A stretch of 51,900 nt of DNA. It comes from Anaeromicrobium sp. GTDB lineage: Bacteria; Bacillota; Clostridia; Peptostreptococcales; Thermotaleaceae. The position numbers were made by a program, and so were the translations under genes. Of the stretch, positions 1-8,813 are shown one piece after another. Position 1 is the first letter of the stretch. The number at the start of each line of letters is the position of its first letter. Below the pieces are notes generated by a model. The model searched no databases. It was not told the DNA's origin and saw only the letters and a program-made list of their open reading frames with translations. The stretch spans positions 1-51,900 of the forward strand of contig NZ_JAOART010000063.1 of NCBI RefSeq assembly GCF_025210435.1, read 5' to 3'.

Positions 1-108
<108 letters not shown>

Positions 109-301
109 TATTGAAAATCTTTTGTCACTATTGTGACTACTCTATAAAAATTAACGTTATACCTTAAATAAAGGTTATATTTAAAATTCGCAATCAAATC
201 AATTCCTATCCAGTCATTTATTTGATTACTCAAGCTGGCTTAAATTCTTATACTGTTTAGTTTTCAAAGTTCAATTTGTTTTGTCGCCTCGTTGCGACGA
301 C
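109..301 (-). other. rRNA operon leader
   Basis: Transcribed leader between the rrn promoter and 16S. It opens with a GC-rich hairpin (GTCGC / GCGAC, about 281-300). Next comes the CTTTGAAAACTAAACAG segment (about 250-270) that I recognise from clostridial rRNA leaders and spacers, where it takes part in processing or antitermination. Two further small inverted repeats lie near 121-136 and 161-183. No protein is encoded here. Confidence 0.7.
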
Positions 302-307
302 TATTAA

Positions 308-336
308 ATCTTATCATTTTTGTTTTTCAAAGTCAA
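308..336 (-). promoter_or_regulatory. rRNA operon promoter
   Basis: Minus-strand -35 TTGACT (331-336) and -10 TAAGAT (308-313), separated by exactly 17 bases. Transcription would start about position 301, just ahead of the leader hairpin. Position and quality suit a strong sigma-A rrn promoter. Confidence 0.85.
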
Positions 337-505
337 GAACTTTTTTCTCATCACTTCTTGTCTTTCCCAACAACATGATATATGCTATCATTTCTTACTT
401 CTCCTGTCAACACTTTTTCACAAGAAAATTCATCAACATTTATTATATCCTTCTTCTTTCTTCTATATACATAAAACATCCATATAGATTTATGAACACT
501 AAACT

Positions 506-734
506 CTTCTTATTATAGTAACTTGCCTATAAGGGAAACCATTGAAAATCTTTGGAACCCTGGAACGTCACAACATCCTCTGCTACTTGGGCATGACGCG
601 TGAACCTTTATACGAAGATTCACACTTTCGCTTGTGACAAGGACTTGGGTGGAAAAGATTTTCAATGGTTTCCTGAAATAGGCACACATAAAGCTTGTTT
701 ATAATGAAGAAATCTATAAATCTATAATAAGAAG
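506..734. repeat. Nested inverted-repeat element, copy 1 (about 220 bp family)
   Basis: The outer arms at 525-553 and 654-683 (GCCTATaaggGAAACCATTG...) pair almost perfectly. Inside lie a second stem (GTCACAA/TTGTGAC) and a small hairpin (TGAACC/GATTCA). The flanks also pair (CTTCTTATTATAG at 506-518 with 722-734). The central 175 bases are about 90% identical, in the same orientation, to 18599-18774. It has no ORF and behaves like a MITE or a structured intergenic repeat. It sits between the rrn promoter and the TPR gene terminator. Confidence 0.8.
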
Positions 735-767
735 CCATCAGGTCTCCCCCTAATGACTTCTTTATTA
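731..767 (-). terminator. Terminator of the TPR protein gene
   Basis: Minus-strand hairpin AAGAAGTCAT / ATGGCTTCTT with a GC-rich loop and a following T-rich run. It lies about 55 bases past the stop codon of the TPR gene. Confidence 0.65.
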
Positions 768-776
768 TTTATATGC

Positions 777-824
777 TTAGGCATATTCAAAAAATAAATT
801 AGTTTATTTCTTTCATATGCCTAA
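777..824. repeat. GGCATAT foldback element, copy A (short deletion form)
   Basis: A 48-base form that keeps both ends (TTAGGCATATTCAAAAAATA ... TTTCATATGCCTAA) but has lost the interior seen in the 36 kb and 47 kb copies. Its right border overlaps the TAG stop codon (821-823) of the TPR gene. Copy E at 48563-48616 is a similar short form. Confidence 0.85.
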
Positions 825-1939
825 ATCAATTCTAATCTTTTCATACATTCTATAATGATAGGATCTTCCACATTTCTATCATAGGCTTTTTTAATATATT
901 CTTTTGCTAAATCTATTTCGCCAAAATTCATATATAAAACACCTAAATTACAAAGTATCTCACTATCTTCTACCCTAATACCTAAAGCCTTTTTAAACAT
1001 TTTCTCTGCCTTATTAAAATCTCCTGTTGATCCATAACAAAGACCTAACTCATTTAATGTATCCACCTGCTGTGGTTTAAAACTTAGTATTTTTTCAAAA
1101 TATTTAATAGCCTCATCCAGTTTATTTAATTGTCTATAGGCAAGACCTATGAAAAATAATAGATTCCACCAATCTGAATACTTTTCTTCTAATGGTAGCA
1201 ACTTATCTAAACCTTCTTCTGGTCTATTGTTAAGTATGTAACTATAACCTTCTTCATATTGTATTTGTTCTTTTAACTCTTTTAACTTAAATAGTATTTC
1301 ACTTTTCTTCTCATCATCTATTCCAAGTTCCATACATTCCTCCCAAGTTAATTGGGCCTTTTTAAATAGTTGTTTATTTGCATATCTAAATCCTAAATGA
1401 TAATAGGCTGGTGCAAAATCTGGATATTTCTCAATGATTATCTCTAGTGCCTCAATACATTCATCCTTTAGGGCACCCTTATATTTTTTATCTTCCACAA
1501 CCTCTGATAAATCTTGACATACCCTAGCATAATTATATAATCCATTAATATTTTCATCATTTAATATGACTAAAGCTCTAAAAGTTATTAAAGCCTCTTG
1601 AAACTTTTTATTATCCGCATATTTTAAACCTTCATATATTATGTAATCTTCAATTTTTTCATCAAACTTATATAAAAATTTCCTATATTCATTACTATAC
1701 ATGAAATTAGAATCAATTCCTATTACATAGATCATACCCCTGGCCATGCTAGCTACCTTAATTTCATTAGATGCACTACCATCCTTTATACTTTCTCCCA
1801 TTTCATCTACCATCATGGGAATCTGTATATTTTCTAAACCTTTAAGCTGTTCATTTTTCATTTCTATATCTTTTCTTAATTCTATAAATACCACGTCATT
1901 TAATCTGTCTTTCAAATATGGTGCTAACCTTTTTTCCAT
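821..1939 (-). CDS. Tetratricopeptide-repeat protein, function unknown
   Basis: A 372-residue protein without signal peptide or membrane segment, so probably cytoplasmic. The first 60 or so residues match nothing I recognise. From about residue 100 to the end the sequence is made of helix pairs with TPR spacing. The clearest repeats are at about 265-365, with the usual alanine, glycine and leucine pattern (for example LNELGLCYGSTGDFNKAEKM). TPR arrays are protein-binding scaffolds; the partner cannot be told from context. The ATG follows a strong AGGAGG site. The stop codon TAG straddles the border of a GGCATAT foldback element. Confidence 0.8.
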   Translation of the reverse strand: MEKRLAPYLKDRLNDVVFIELRKDIEMKNEQLKGLENIQIPMMVDEMGESIKDGSASNEIKVASMARGMIYVIGIDSNFMYSNEYRKFLYKFDEKIEDYIIYEGLKYADNKKFQEALITFRALVILNDENINGLYNYARVCQDLSEVVEDKKYKGALKDECIEALEIIIEKYPDFAPAYYHLGFRYANKQLFKKAQLTWEECMELGIDDEKKSEILFKLKELKEQIQYEEGYSYILNNRPEEGLDKLLPLEEKYSDWWNLLFFIGLAYRQLNKLDEAIKYFEKILSFKPQQVDTLNELGLCYGSTGDFNKAEKMFKKALGIRVEDSEILCNLGVLYMNFGEIDLAKEYIKKAYDRNVEDPIIIECMKRLELI

Positions 1940-1956
1940 AATTTCCTCCTAGAACC

Positions 1957-2126
1957 TTAATCCCATATTATTCATAGAAAAATTAAAACTCTGCTGCGTC
2001 CTTTTGATTCTAAGACATCCATCAAATTCTCAACGTACCTTATAGGTATGCCCTCAAACTTGATGAAAACCTTAGAAGTCAAAATTACTTGCACCCTTTC
2101 AAATTTTCCATAAATAATATGGGTTA
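1957..2126. repeat. CCCATATTATTCAT foldback element, copy A
   Basis: A 170-base non-coding element. Its left end (TTAATCCCATATTATTCATAG) is matched in inverted orientation by its right end (CATAAATAATATGGGTTAA). A shortened relative lies at 48077-48149, sharing both ends and the stretch around CACTTGCATCCTTTC. The right border coincides with the TAA stop codon of the next gene. Confidence 0.8.
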
Positions 2127-2861
2127 ATACATATTTCTCATGAACTTTCTCTTTTTTCTAGAAGAATTGCTAAGTAATTTAAATAACAATCCCCTATATA
2201 TCATAGTAAAAAATAAAACAACTTGACCTAAAATATATCCTACAATATTACCCGCCTTCATGTAAATGCCACCAGATAATAAACTATTTATACTTAAAAA
2301 TTTCCCCATGGCCAAATACAGTAGAATCCCTAAAATAATATTAGGCACAAACCACTCTAATGCATTTTCCCTTATAAAGTCAAAAGAGTATTGTATACTT
2401 CCTAAAATATCATATTGTTTTTGATAAATCACTTCTGGTAGGGGGTTTAAAAGAATTAATATTATTAAATCTAATATAAGTTTTAAACTCAAACCTCCCA
2501 TACCAATTCTAAGTAAAGGACTAAAAAACAAATCTATAGTATATCCTACAAACCAAAACAAAAATACTACTCCATATACTTTTAAAAAATATGCTTTAAA
2601 TCCGTATTTAAACTCATTTAATCTGGTCCTATTATACACAACTACATTTTCTATCAAATACAAATAATTGGAAAATATGGCACTTTGGCCTAAAGCTATG
2701 ATTATACCTCCTAATATACGAAATATCATGGCTAGACTAAACATAAATATTAAAAGAATAGAATAGACTAATCCAACAAATAATACGGGCCAATTATCCT
2801 TAGATTTCTTTAGACTTTCTGGAATTATCTTTCCATTGATATTTATCATATCTTCAATCAT
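2124..2861 (-). CDS. Multi-pass membrane protein, function unknown
   Basis: A 245-residue, strongly hydrophobic protein. About five or six membrane segments are visible (roughly residues 25-60, 92-112, 125-145, 170-190 and 200-228), and it has a basic C-terminus (SSRKKRK). It resembles the loosely defined clostridial integral membrane proteins that sit as a six-helix bundle, but I cannot name a family. ATG after GGGAGAG. It is 32 bases downstream of the radical SAM gene and probably co-transcribed with it. The stop codon TAA is the first triplet at the edge of a foldback repeat. Confidence 0.7.
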   Translation of the reverse strand: MIEDMININGKIIPESLKKSKDNWPVLFVGLVYSILLIFMFSLAMIFRILGGIIIALGQSAIFSNYLYLIENVVVYNRTRLNEFKYGFKAYFLKVYGVVFLFWFVGYTIDLFFSPLLRIGMGGLSLKLILDLIILILLNPLPEVIYQKQYDILGSIQYSFDFIRENALEWFVPNIILGILLYLAMGKFLSINSLLSGGIYMKAGNIVGYILGQVVLFFTMIYRGLLFKLLSNSSRKKRKFMRNMY

Positions 2862-2893
2862 ACTAATCTCTCCCTATATTTTATAATTTAGTT

Positions 2894-4648
2894 TTATAAT
2901 TTAATTTTATAATACATGGATTTTTCAAATACTTTTGTTTTTTTATCGTAGTCAAACAATATTGTTGTTATACTTTCTTCAACGTCCTTCTCATACCCTT
3001 TATTTATTAATGACAAAATATCATAATTAAAATTTATAACTTCAATCTTTTTTAGTATATTCTTAGCCTGCACCTTTTCATATTGACCTAGATATTTTAT
3101 TATATTTTCTTCATCATGTAAAAAATCATGTATCCTTTCACTCATATTATCTATAGATATTCTTTTGAAAAAGCTTGGTAAGCTACCCTTATGTTGACTC
3201 ATATAATCAAATTTTAGGATATTTTCAAACAAATCCACCTTTTCCTTTACTTTTTCATTGTAAAAATCCAATAATATCTTATATATTTTTTGTTTATTAT
3301 GGGATACATGGAATAACCCCTCTAGCTGCCAATACTGACCTAGTTCTTCATAAAAGTCAAAGGGGCTAGTATAAAAATTCTTAACTATATATTCTACACT
3401 ATGCTTCAAATGACCAGAATTATAATAGATTTCTACCATTTCTTCTAGATCCTTTAACTTTAAAATATCCTCATAGGACATATAATCATTTTTAAGTATT
3501 TCATAAGGAGCCTCATCCTTATATACGTAACCATGTTTTTTTTCATTTACCCTTATACTAGACCCCTTTAATAATTTTAAAAATCCTAGTTGAAGTTGTT
3601 CTGGCCTCAAATTATATACATCATCAAAGGATTTTTTAAATATATCATAGGTTTCAAAGGGAAGTCCCGCTATTAAATCTAGATGTAGATGGGTATTTTT
3701 AAACCCTGATACCATCTTTACAACCTTACTTAATTTTTCAAAATTCACATTTCTATCTATTTCTTTTATAGTATCATCATTAGTAGATTGAACACCTATT
3801 TCAAATTGAAATAGACCTTCCCTTACATCCTTTAAAAATTCCATAGTTTCCCCATCTATTAAATCTGCCGTTATTTCAAAATGAAAATTAGTATATCCAT
3901 TATCATTCTCTTTTAGGAATTTCATAATATCTAAACTATGCTTTTTATTAGCATTAAAAGTTCTATCTACAAACTTCACCTGTCTTACATTATTCCTTAT
4001 AAATATGCTAAGATCCCTCTTTACTCTATCCATAGAAAAAAATCTTACTCCCCTTATGGTAGACGAAAGACAATAGGAACAATTATAAGGACATCCCCTA
4101 GAACTTTCATAATATATTATTTTATTTTCATATTCACTTAGATCATCATCATAGGGTGAAGGAATTGAATCCAGATTCTTTATTAATGCTCTTTCATTAT
4201 TCACATATGTTTTACCCTCTTTTTTATATGCAATGCCAGGTACATGTTCAAAGGATTCTCCTCTACTTTGTTTTCCTAAAAACTCCTTAAAGGTTTCTTC
4301 TCCTTCCCCAAACATAATATAATCTACAGATGGATTTTCTTCCATGACCTTCTGGGGATCAAAACTTACCTCTGGACCTCCTAGGGCTATTCTCATATTA
4401 GGATTTACCTTTTTTAGATTTTTACATAAAATCAAAGTTTTTTCTATATTCCATATGTAACAAGAAAAACATACAATATCATATTTTTTCTTGTAAATCT
4501 CTCCTAATATATAGTCCATCTTATTGTTTATAGTATATTCTTCTATATATACATTCTCAAATTCATTTTTAACATAAGTCTTAAGATATCTAAGGGCTAA
4601 AGTAGTATGGACATACTTTGCACTAAGTGTAGTAAGTAAAACTTTCAT
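2894..4648 (-). CDS. B12-binding-domain radical SAM protein (DUF4080 type)
   Basis: A 584-residue enzyme. Residues 1-140 have the Rossmann pattern of a cobalamin-binding domain. Residues 175-400 form a radical SAM barrel with the cluster motif C186-x3-C190-x2-C193 (SSRGCPYNCSYCLSS). The 180-residue C-terminal part fits the DUF4080 region of this family. Members are thought to carry out radical methylation or rearrangement on unknown substrates. No partner gene reveals the substrate here. ATG follows a GAGGAAAGG site. Confidence 0.85.
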   Translation of the reverse strand: MKVLLTTLSAKYVHTTLALRYLKTYVKNEFENVYIEEYTINNKMDYILGEIYKKKYDIVCFSCYIWNIEKTLILCKNLKKVNPNMRIALGGPEVSFDPQKVMEENPSVDYIMFGEGEETFKEFLGKQSRGESFEHVPGIAYKKEGKTYVNNERALIKNLDSIPSPYDDDLSEYENKIIYYESSRGCPYNCSYCLSSTIRGVRFFSMDRVKRDLSIFIRNNVRQVKFVDRTFNANKKHSLDIMKFLKENDNGYTNFHFEITADLIDGETMEFLKDVREGLFQFEIGVQSTNDDTIKEIDRNVNFEKLSKVVKMVSGFKNTHLHLDLIAGLPFETYDIFKKSFDDVYNLRPEQLQLGFLKLLKGSSIRVNEKKHGYVYKDEAPYEILKNDYMSYEDILKLKDLEEMVEIYYNSGHLKHSVEYIVKNFYTSPFDFYEELGQYWQLEGLFHVSHNKQKIYKILLDFYNEKVKEKVDLFENILKFDYMSQHKGSLPSFFKRISIDNMSERIHDFLHDEENIIKYLGQYEKVQAKNILKKIEVINFNYDILSLINKGYEKDVEESITTILFDYDKKTKVFEKSMYYKIKL

Positions 4649-4955
4649 ATATTCTTTCCTTTCCTCTATGTAATAATATTATTTTCAACCTTTTATGCCT
4701 TTTTTAATCACAACTTCAAATTATAACACATGTAAACTTGTTCACAAAGGTTATTTTTCATAGGGAAGTCTATTTTCTAAATATTCTGAGTGGAAAATTT
4801 CTTTTATGGTATAATATAACTAAGGCACATTTAACAAATAAAGTAGTCAGATTAGGCAGTAATAAGTTTTATGTGATTAATAAAATAAACAAAAGTACAA
4901 GTAAGCTGGCTGTTTTATTTTTTAAATGTACCTAAATAAGTGTGAGGTGATTCAT
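4649..4955. other. Divergent intergenic region with promoter-like -10 boxes
   Basis: Separates the minus-strand radical SAM gene from the plus-strand gene at 4956. A minus-strand TATAAT lies at 4720-4725 and a plus-strand TATAAT at 4810-4815. Neither has a good -35 hexamer at 17 bases. No RNA gene or repeat was seen. Confidence 0.4.
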
Positions 4956-5444
4956 ATGACCCTAGCTTCTAGTAGATTATTAAGACATGAAATTTGTATG
5001 GAACAACTAAAGAAAACTGGAGCCGAAATAATAGATTTTGAAGGAGTAATGTTTTTTGTAAAATATAAAGTAGGAAAAATAGGCATTGTTTACTTATATC
5101 ATCGTGGTACTGATAATACATATCTCCTTGAGAGAGTTAAGCCCTACTCCATGTTAATCAATCAATATAGAAAAGAAGAAGAAGTGGTTACTGCCATTAC
5201 TAATGATATTGATCAATTTAGGAATGCTGCTAATAGTAAGAATTTTCCAGATTTTTTGAGTGTGGATCAGGACTTTACAAAAATAGTTAGATACTTTGAG
5301 GATTTATATCTTTATTATAATATTGACAAAGAAGATTTAACCCTAATGAAGGATGAGATAAAAAAAGTAGTAGATTTAATTTTAGATATAAAAAATAGGA
5401 GTAAAAGAGTATATTATAAAACAGAACCTAAAAGTTTTAAATAA
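4956..5444 (+). CDS. Conserved-looking hypothetical protein
   Basis: 162 residues from the ATG at 4956, chosen because GTGAGGTGA lies 5-12 bases upstream; an earlier in-frame ATG at 4926 has no such site. The N-terminal half is mixed alpha/beta (FEGVMFFVKYKVGKIGIVYL). The C-terminal half is helical and charged, ending basic. There is no signal peptide or membrane segment. I do not recognise the family. It is the only gene besides its small neighbour that runs rightward in this part of the window. Confidence 0.7.
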   Translation: MTLASSRLLRHEICMEQLKKTGAEIIDFEGVMFFVKYKVGKIGIVYLYHRGTDNTYLLERVKPYSMLINQYRKEEEVVTAITNDIDQFRNAANSKNFPDFLSVDQDFTKIVRYFEDLYLYYNIDKEDLTLMKDEIKKVVDLILDIKNRSKRVYYKTEPKSFK

Positions 5445-5572
5445 CCTTTTGATTTTGTCACTATTCGTGGTAAAATTTTGTTATACTCCAAAATTTTCTA
5501 CATGACTTTGTCAAATTATCTTATATTACAGGAATACAAGTTTTACTAAAAACCCTTAGAGAATATGTTAGG

Positions 5573-5779
5573 ATGGTGACTTTCTTGGAAACATTTAATA
5601 AAATTGCTATTGAAGAAATTAACAAAAGAGATCTTCTTATGATAATCGAAGCTCTTGATTATACAGGAAAAAATAAAAATAATCAGGATTTTATAGATTT
5701 AAAGGATAGCATGCTAAGGCAATTATGCTCCTTAGCTGAAACTAACGAAGAAGAATTTCTAAGTCTATTAGAAAAATAG
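5573..5779 (+). CDS. Small acidic helical protein, function unknown
   Basis: 68 residues, almost entirely helical in character, with an acidic C-terminus (ETNEEEFLSLLEK). ATG at 5573; the upstream TTAGGA is only a weak ribosome site. It runs straight into a bidirectional terminator, which supports a real transcription unit ending here. It could be co-transcribed with the gene at 4956, 128 bases upstream. Confidence 0.5.
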   Translation: MVTFLETFNKIAIEEINKRDLLMIIEALDYTGKNKNNQDFIDLKDSMLRQLCSLAETNEEEFLSLLEK

Positions 5780-5781
5780 TT

Positions 5782-5815
5782 AAAGGGACAGATTGTTTTA
5801 CAATCTGTCCCTTTT
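5782..5815. terminator. Bidirectional terminator
   Basis: A perfect 15-base inverted repeat (AAAGGGACAGATTGT / ACAATCTGTCCCTTT) with a TTTTA loop and T/A-rich flanks on both sides. It lies between the convergent gene ends at 5779 (+) and 5824 (-), so it can serve both. Confidence 0.9.
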
Positions 5816-5823
5816 ATCATATA

Positions 5824-6696
5824 TTATAACCTTCTAAAGAATTCTTCCTTCACATCATAGGGTCTTTTTAAATTTTCATCTAATATATTTATTAGATTTT
5901 CTTTGTCTTCAGGTAATGTTCCTGCTAAAGACACATAGTTTGAGGCATGGTTACTTCTAAATACACATTTTTCACTTATGTGTAAGTTCTCTATTAATAT
6001 TTTAGTTTCTTTCATAACCTCTTGAGGTGATAACAACTTAAATTCTCCATTGTGAACTTGATCATATAATTCTGTTCCCTCTTGTATTAACAGGGTAAGT
6101 AAGCCCACATAATCTGGTTGAATTTCATTTATAACCCTTGCAGATTCTAGGGCATGTTTCTCAAGATTTTCTTCACTGCCAATTCCTGAAATTAAAGTGG
6201 CAGATAATTTAATTCCCGCTTCAATTATTTTCTTTCCGGCCTGAACAATTTCATCACTAGTAACGCCCTTTTTAATATTCTTTAGAATTTTATCACTACC
6301 TGACTCTATACCTAAGTATGCAATACCAATACCTAATTCTTTTAAAGACTTTAACTCCTCTACACTTTTTCTTAGAATATCCTTTGGAGCAGAATATATT
6401 CCAATTCTTTCACACTCAGGAAAAAGTTCCTTTATTTTTTGGAGAATTGTCTTTAAATCTTCTGTCTTCAATGCTAAGGCATTTCCGTCAGCTAAAAATA
6501 TTCTCCTTATTTGAGAATAGTGACTTCTAGCCATTTGTAGATCTTCAAATATTTCATCTATATTTCTTTTTCTAAAGTTCTTATCCTTATACATACTACA
6601 AAATGTACACTTATTATGGGAACAACCTATACTAACTTGTAATATATAACTATAAGCCTCACTAGGAGGTCTATAAACACTGCCAACGTACCTCAT
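5824..6696 (-). CDS. Radical SAM protein of the Elp3/HemN-like superfamily
   Basis: 290 residues. The cluster-binding cysteines are C25, C30 and C33 (GCSHNKCTFCSMY). The first gap is four residues rather than the usual three, a spacing I associate with this subgroup. A glycine-rich SAM-binding segment and the later barrel strands follow (IAYLGIESGSDKILKNIKKG). Substrate unknown. It begins only 22 bases after the argS stop codon and has its own GGAGGGA site, so it is very probably read from the arginine T-box leader. Confidence 0.85.
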   Translation of the reverse strand: MRYVGSVYRPPSEAYSYILQVSIGCSHNKCTFCSMYKDKNFRKRNIDEIFEDLQMARSHYSQIRRIFLADGNALALKTEDLKTILQKIKELFPECERIGIYSAPKDILRKSVEELKSLKELGIGIAYLGIESGSDKILKNIKKGVTSDEIVQAGKKIIEAGIKLSATLISGIGSEENLEKHALESARVINEIQPDYVGLLTLLIQEGTELYDQVHNGEFKLLSPQEVMKETKILIENLHISEKCVFRSNHASNYVSLAGTLPEDKENLINILDENLKRPYDVKEEFFRRL

Positions 6697-6718
6697 ATTT
6701 AATCCCTCCTTCTTTAAA

Positions 6719-8416
6719 TTACATCTTAACAGGTGCTTTTATTCCTAATAGGCCTAAACCATTCTTAATAGTTTCCTTTGCAGCATATACAACAGTAAGT
6801 CTAGCCTTCTTAGTTTCTTCATCATCTACAAGTATTGGTGTTGCATGATAGAAACTGTTAAAGTCTTGAGCCACATCCACAATATATCTAGTTACTATTG
6901 AAGGCTCATTTTTTCTAGCTGCTTCCTTAACTATTTGTGGGAATAGTTCTATGGTCTTTAATAAGCTTATGGCTGCACCATCAAGTAATGAGAAATCTAT
7001 ATTAGAACTCACTTCCATATTTGCCTTTCTAAGTACACTACAAGCTCTAGCATGACTATATTGTACATAAGGACCAGTTTCCCCCTCAAAGTTTAATGTT
7101 CTATCCCAGGAGAAAGTATAATCCTTAATTCTATTATTAGATAATTCTTGGAACATGACAGCCCCAATACCTACAGCCTTAGCAATTTCTTCTAAGTTTT
7201 CTAAGTTAGCATTCTTTTCTTTCATTATCTCCGTAGTCTTTTCTACTGCTTTTTTAAGTACATCCTCCAAAAAAACTACTCTACCCTTTCTAGTAGACAT
7301 GGTTCCTTCTTCTAATGCAACCATTCCAAAAGGTACGTGGATACAATCTTTGGCCCACTCGTGGCCCATAAGTTCAATGACCTTAAACCATTGGTTAAAA
7401 TGTAGATTTTGCTGAGAACCTACCACGTAAATGTTCTTATAAAAATCATAATGATTTTTTCTGTAAATAGCTGCTGCTATATCCCTTGTTATATAAAGGG
7501 TAGAACCATCACTTTTTCTAATTAGTGCTGGTGGCATATTAAACTCTTCTAAATTTACTATATCTGCACCCTTTGATTCTTCTAATAAATTCTTTTCATT
7601 CATCTCTTCTATAACAGCAGGCATCTTATCTGAATAAAAACTTTCTCCCGCATAGGAATCAAACTCAATACCAAACATGTCATAAACTCTTTTAAATTCT
7701 TTTAAACTAACATCTCTAAACCATTGCCATAATCTCTTAGCCTCTTGGTCACCTTCTTCTAACTTTTTAAACCAAAGTCTAGCTTCATCTTCTAATTCTG
7801 GTTTTTCTTCTGCTACTTCATGGAACTTAATATATAACTTAAGTAATGCAGGAATAGGATTTTCCTCTACTTCCGATTGGACACCCCAAGCCTTAAAGGC
7901 AACTATTAATTTACCAAATTGAGTTCCATAGTCTCCTAAATGGTTTATACTAACCGTATTATAACCTAAGAAATCATATATGTTCTTAAGAGCATGACCT
8001 ATAACTGTAGTTCTAATATGGCCTATATGAAAAGGCTTAGCTATATTAGGAGATGAGTATTCTACTATGACAGTTTTATCTTCTCCCACATCTGATGAAC
8101 CATATGCTTCTTTTTTATTAAACACTTCTGTTATTATACTCTTAGCAAAGATAGTATTGTCCACGAAAAAGTTTACATATCCACCAGCATTCTCCACTTT
8201 GCAAAAACCTTCTACTTGTCCCATTTCATTTGCCAAATCCTCAGCAATCATATTAGGAGCTTTTCTAAATATTTTTGCCAATCTAAAGCATGGAAAAGCA
8301 TAGTCTCCCATTTCACTATTAGGTGGTATTTCTATCATTTCTAATATTTCATTTTCATTTAAATCTTCTATTTTCCCTGCTAAAATTTCTGCCACTTGTT
8401 TTTTAAAATCTAACAT
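6719..8416 (-). CDS. argS: Arginyl-tRNA synthetase
   Basis: 565 residues, the normal length for a class I ArgRS. Visible are the N-terminal Add-1 domain (1-90), the HIGH motif at 130-133 (PFHIGHIRTT), a KMSKS equivalent written MSTRKG, and the C-terminal anticodon-binding helical domain with the usual methionine-ending tail. It charges tRNA-Arg. ATG follows AAGGAGGATATGAC. It is controlled by the T-box leader just upstream. Confidence 0.97.
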   Translation of the reverse strand: MLDFKKQVAEILAGKIEDLNENEILEMIEIPPNSEMGDYAFPCFRLAKIFRKAPNMIAEDLANEMGQVEGFCKVENAGGYVNFFVDNTIFAKSIITEVFNKKEAYGSSDVGEDKTVIVEYSSPNIAKPFHIGHIRTTVIGHALKNIYDFLGYNTVSINHLGDYGTQFGKLIVAFKAWGVQSEVEENPIPALLKLYIKFHEVAEEKPELEDEARLWFKKLEEGDQEAKRLWQWFRDVSLKEFKRVYDMFGIEFDSYAGESFYSDKMPAVIEEMNEKNLLEESKGADIVNLEEFNMPPALIRKSDGSTLYITRDIAAAIYRKNHYDFYKNIYVVGSQQNLHFNQWFKVIELMGHEWAKDCIHVPFGMVALEEGTMSTRKGRVVFLEDVLKKAVEKTTEIMKEKNANLENLEEIAKAVGIGAVMFQELSNNRIKDYTFSWDRTLNFEGETGPYVQYSHARACSVLRKANMEVSSNIDFSLLDGAAISLLKTIELFPQIVKEAARKNEPSIVTRYIVDVAQDFNSFYHATPILVDDEETKKARLTVVYAAKETIKNGLGLLGIKAPVKM

Positions 8417-8469
8417 GTCATATCCTCCTTATATTTTTAAAAAATATCTAAAAATTACAAAAAACCCCC

Positions 8470-8712
8470 ACCTCTTCTAATACAAAGAGACGAGAGTTAT
8501 CCCGTGTTACCACTCTTATTGGTACTTATGTACCCACTCTGAACCCCTTTAACGGAGGGCTTGCGTTTCACCTACTAATTTTCGGTAAAAATCTCAAAGG
8601 TGCGCTTGGGTCTTAGCATAGCATCAGGCTCTCACCATCCCTGATTCGCTTTAGCATTATCTAAAACTTACTTTCCTTTTCCTAGACATAATTTCCTTTA
8701 TTATTCTTTATC
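8470..8712 (-). promoter_or_regulatory. T-box riboswitch (Arg) upstream of argS
   Basis: A minus-strand leader with the T-box antiterminator sequence AAGAGTGGTAACACGGG, a stem I region beginning near GCGAATCAGGGATGGTGAGA, and an apparent specifier CGC followed by A (CCAAGCGCACC), which is an arginine codon. It ends in a 12-pair terminator stem (CTCTCGTCTCTT / AAGAGGTGGGGG) followed by TTTTTT at about 8461-8500. Uncharged tRNA-Arg would stabilise the antiterminator. Confidence 0.93.
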
Positions 8713-8719
8713 GTTTATT

Positions 8720-8748
8720 AAATTATCATAATTTCCTATGTAAATCAA
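8720..8748 (-). promoter_or_regulatory. Promoter of the argS T-box transcript
   Basis: Minus-strand -35 TTGATT (8743-8748) and -10 TAATTT (8720-8725) with a 17-base spacer, directly ahead of the T-box leader. Confidence 0.6.
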
Positions 8749-8766
8749 GACCTTTATAATTTTTTT

Positions 8767-8808
8767 TAATAAAAGAGCTTTAATTCATTCATTAAAGCTC
8801 TTTTATTA
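8767..8808. terminator. Terminator downstream of the GerMN gene
   Basis: A 17-base inverted repeat (TAATAAAAGAGCTTTAA / TTAAAGCTCTTTTATTA). On the minus strand it is followed by TTAAAAAAATT. It lies 6 bases after the GerMN gene stop and just before the argS promoter. Confidence 0.8.
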
Positions 8809-8813
8809 AATAT

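Noticed and set aside
276-518. 80-codon plus-strand ORF beside 16S
   Set aside because: It lies across the rrn promoter and leader on the opposite strand, has no ribosome site and an odd composition.
4738-4935. 65-codon plus-strand ORF before the gene at 4956
   Set aside because: No ribosome site, covers a promoter-like region, and ends just before the better supported start.
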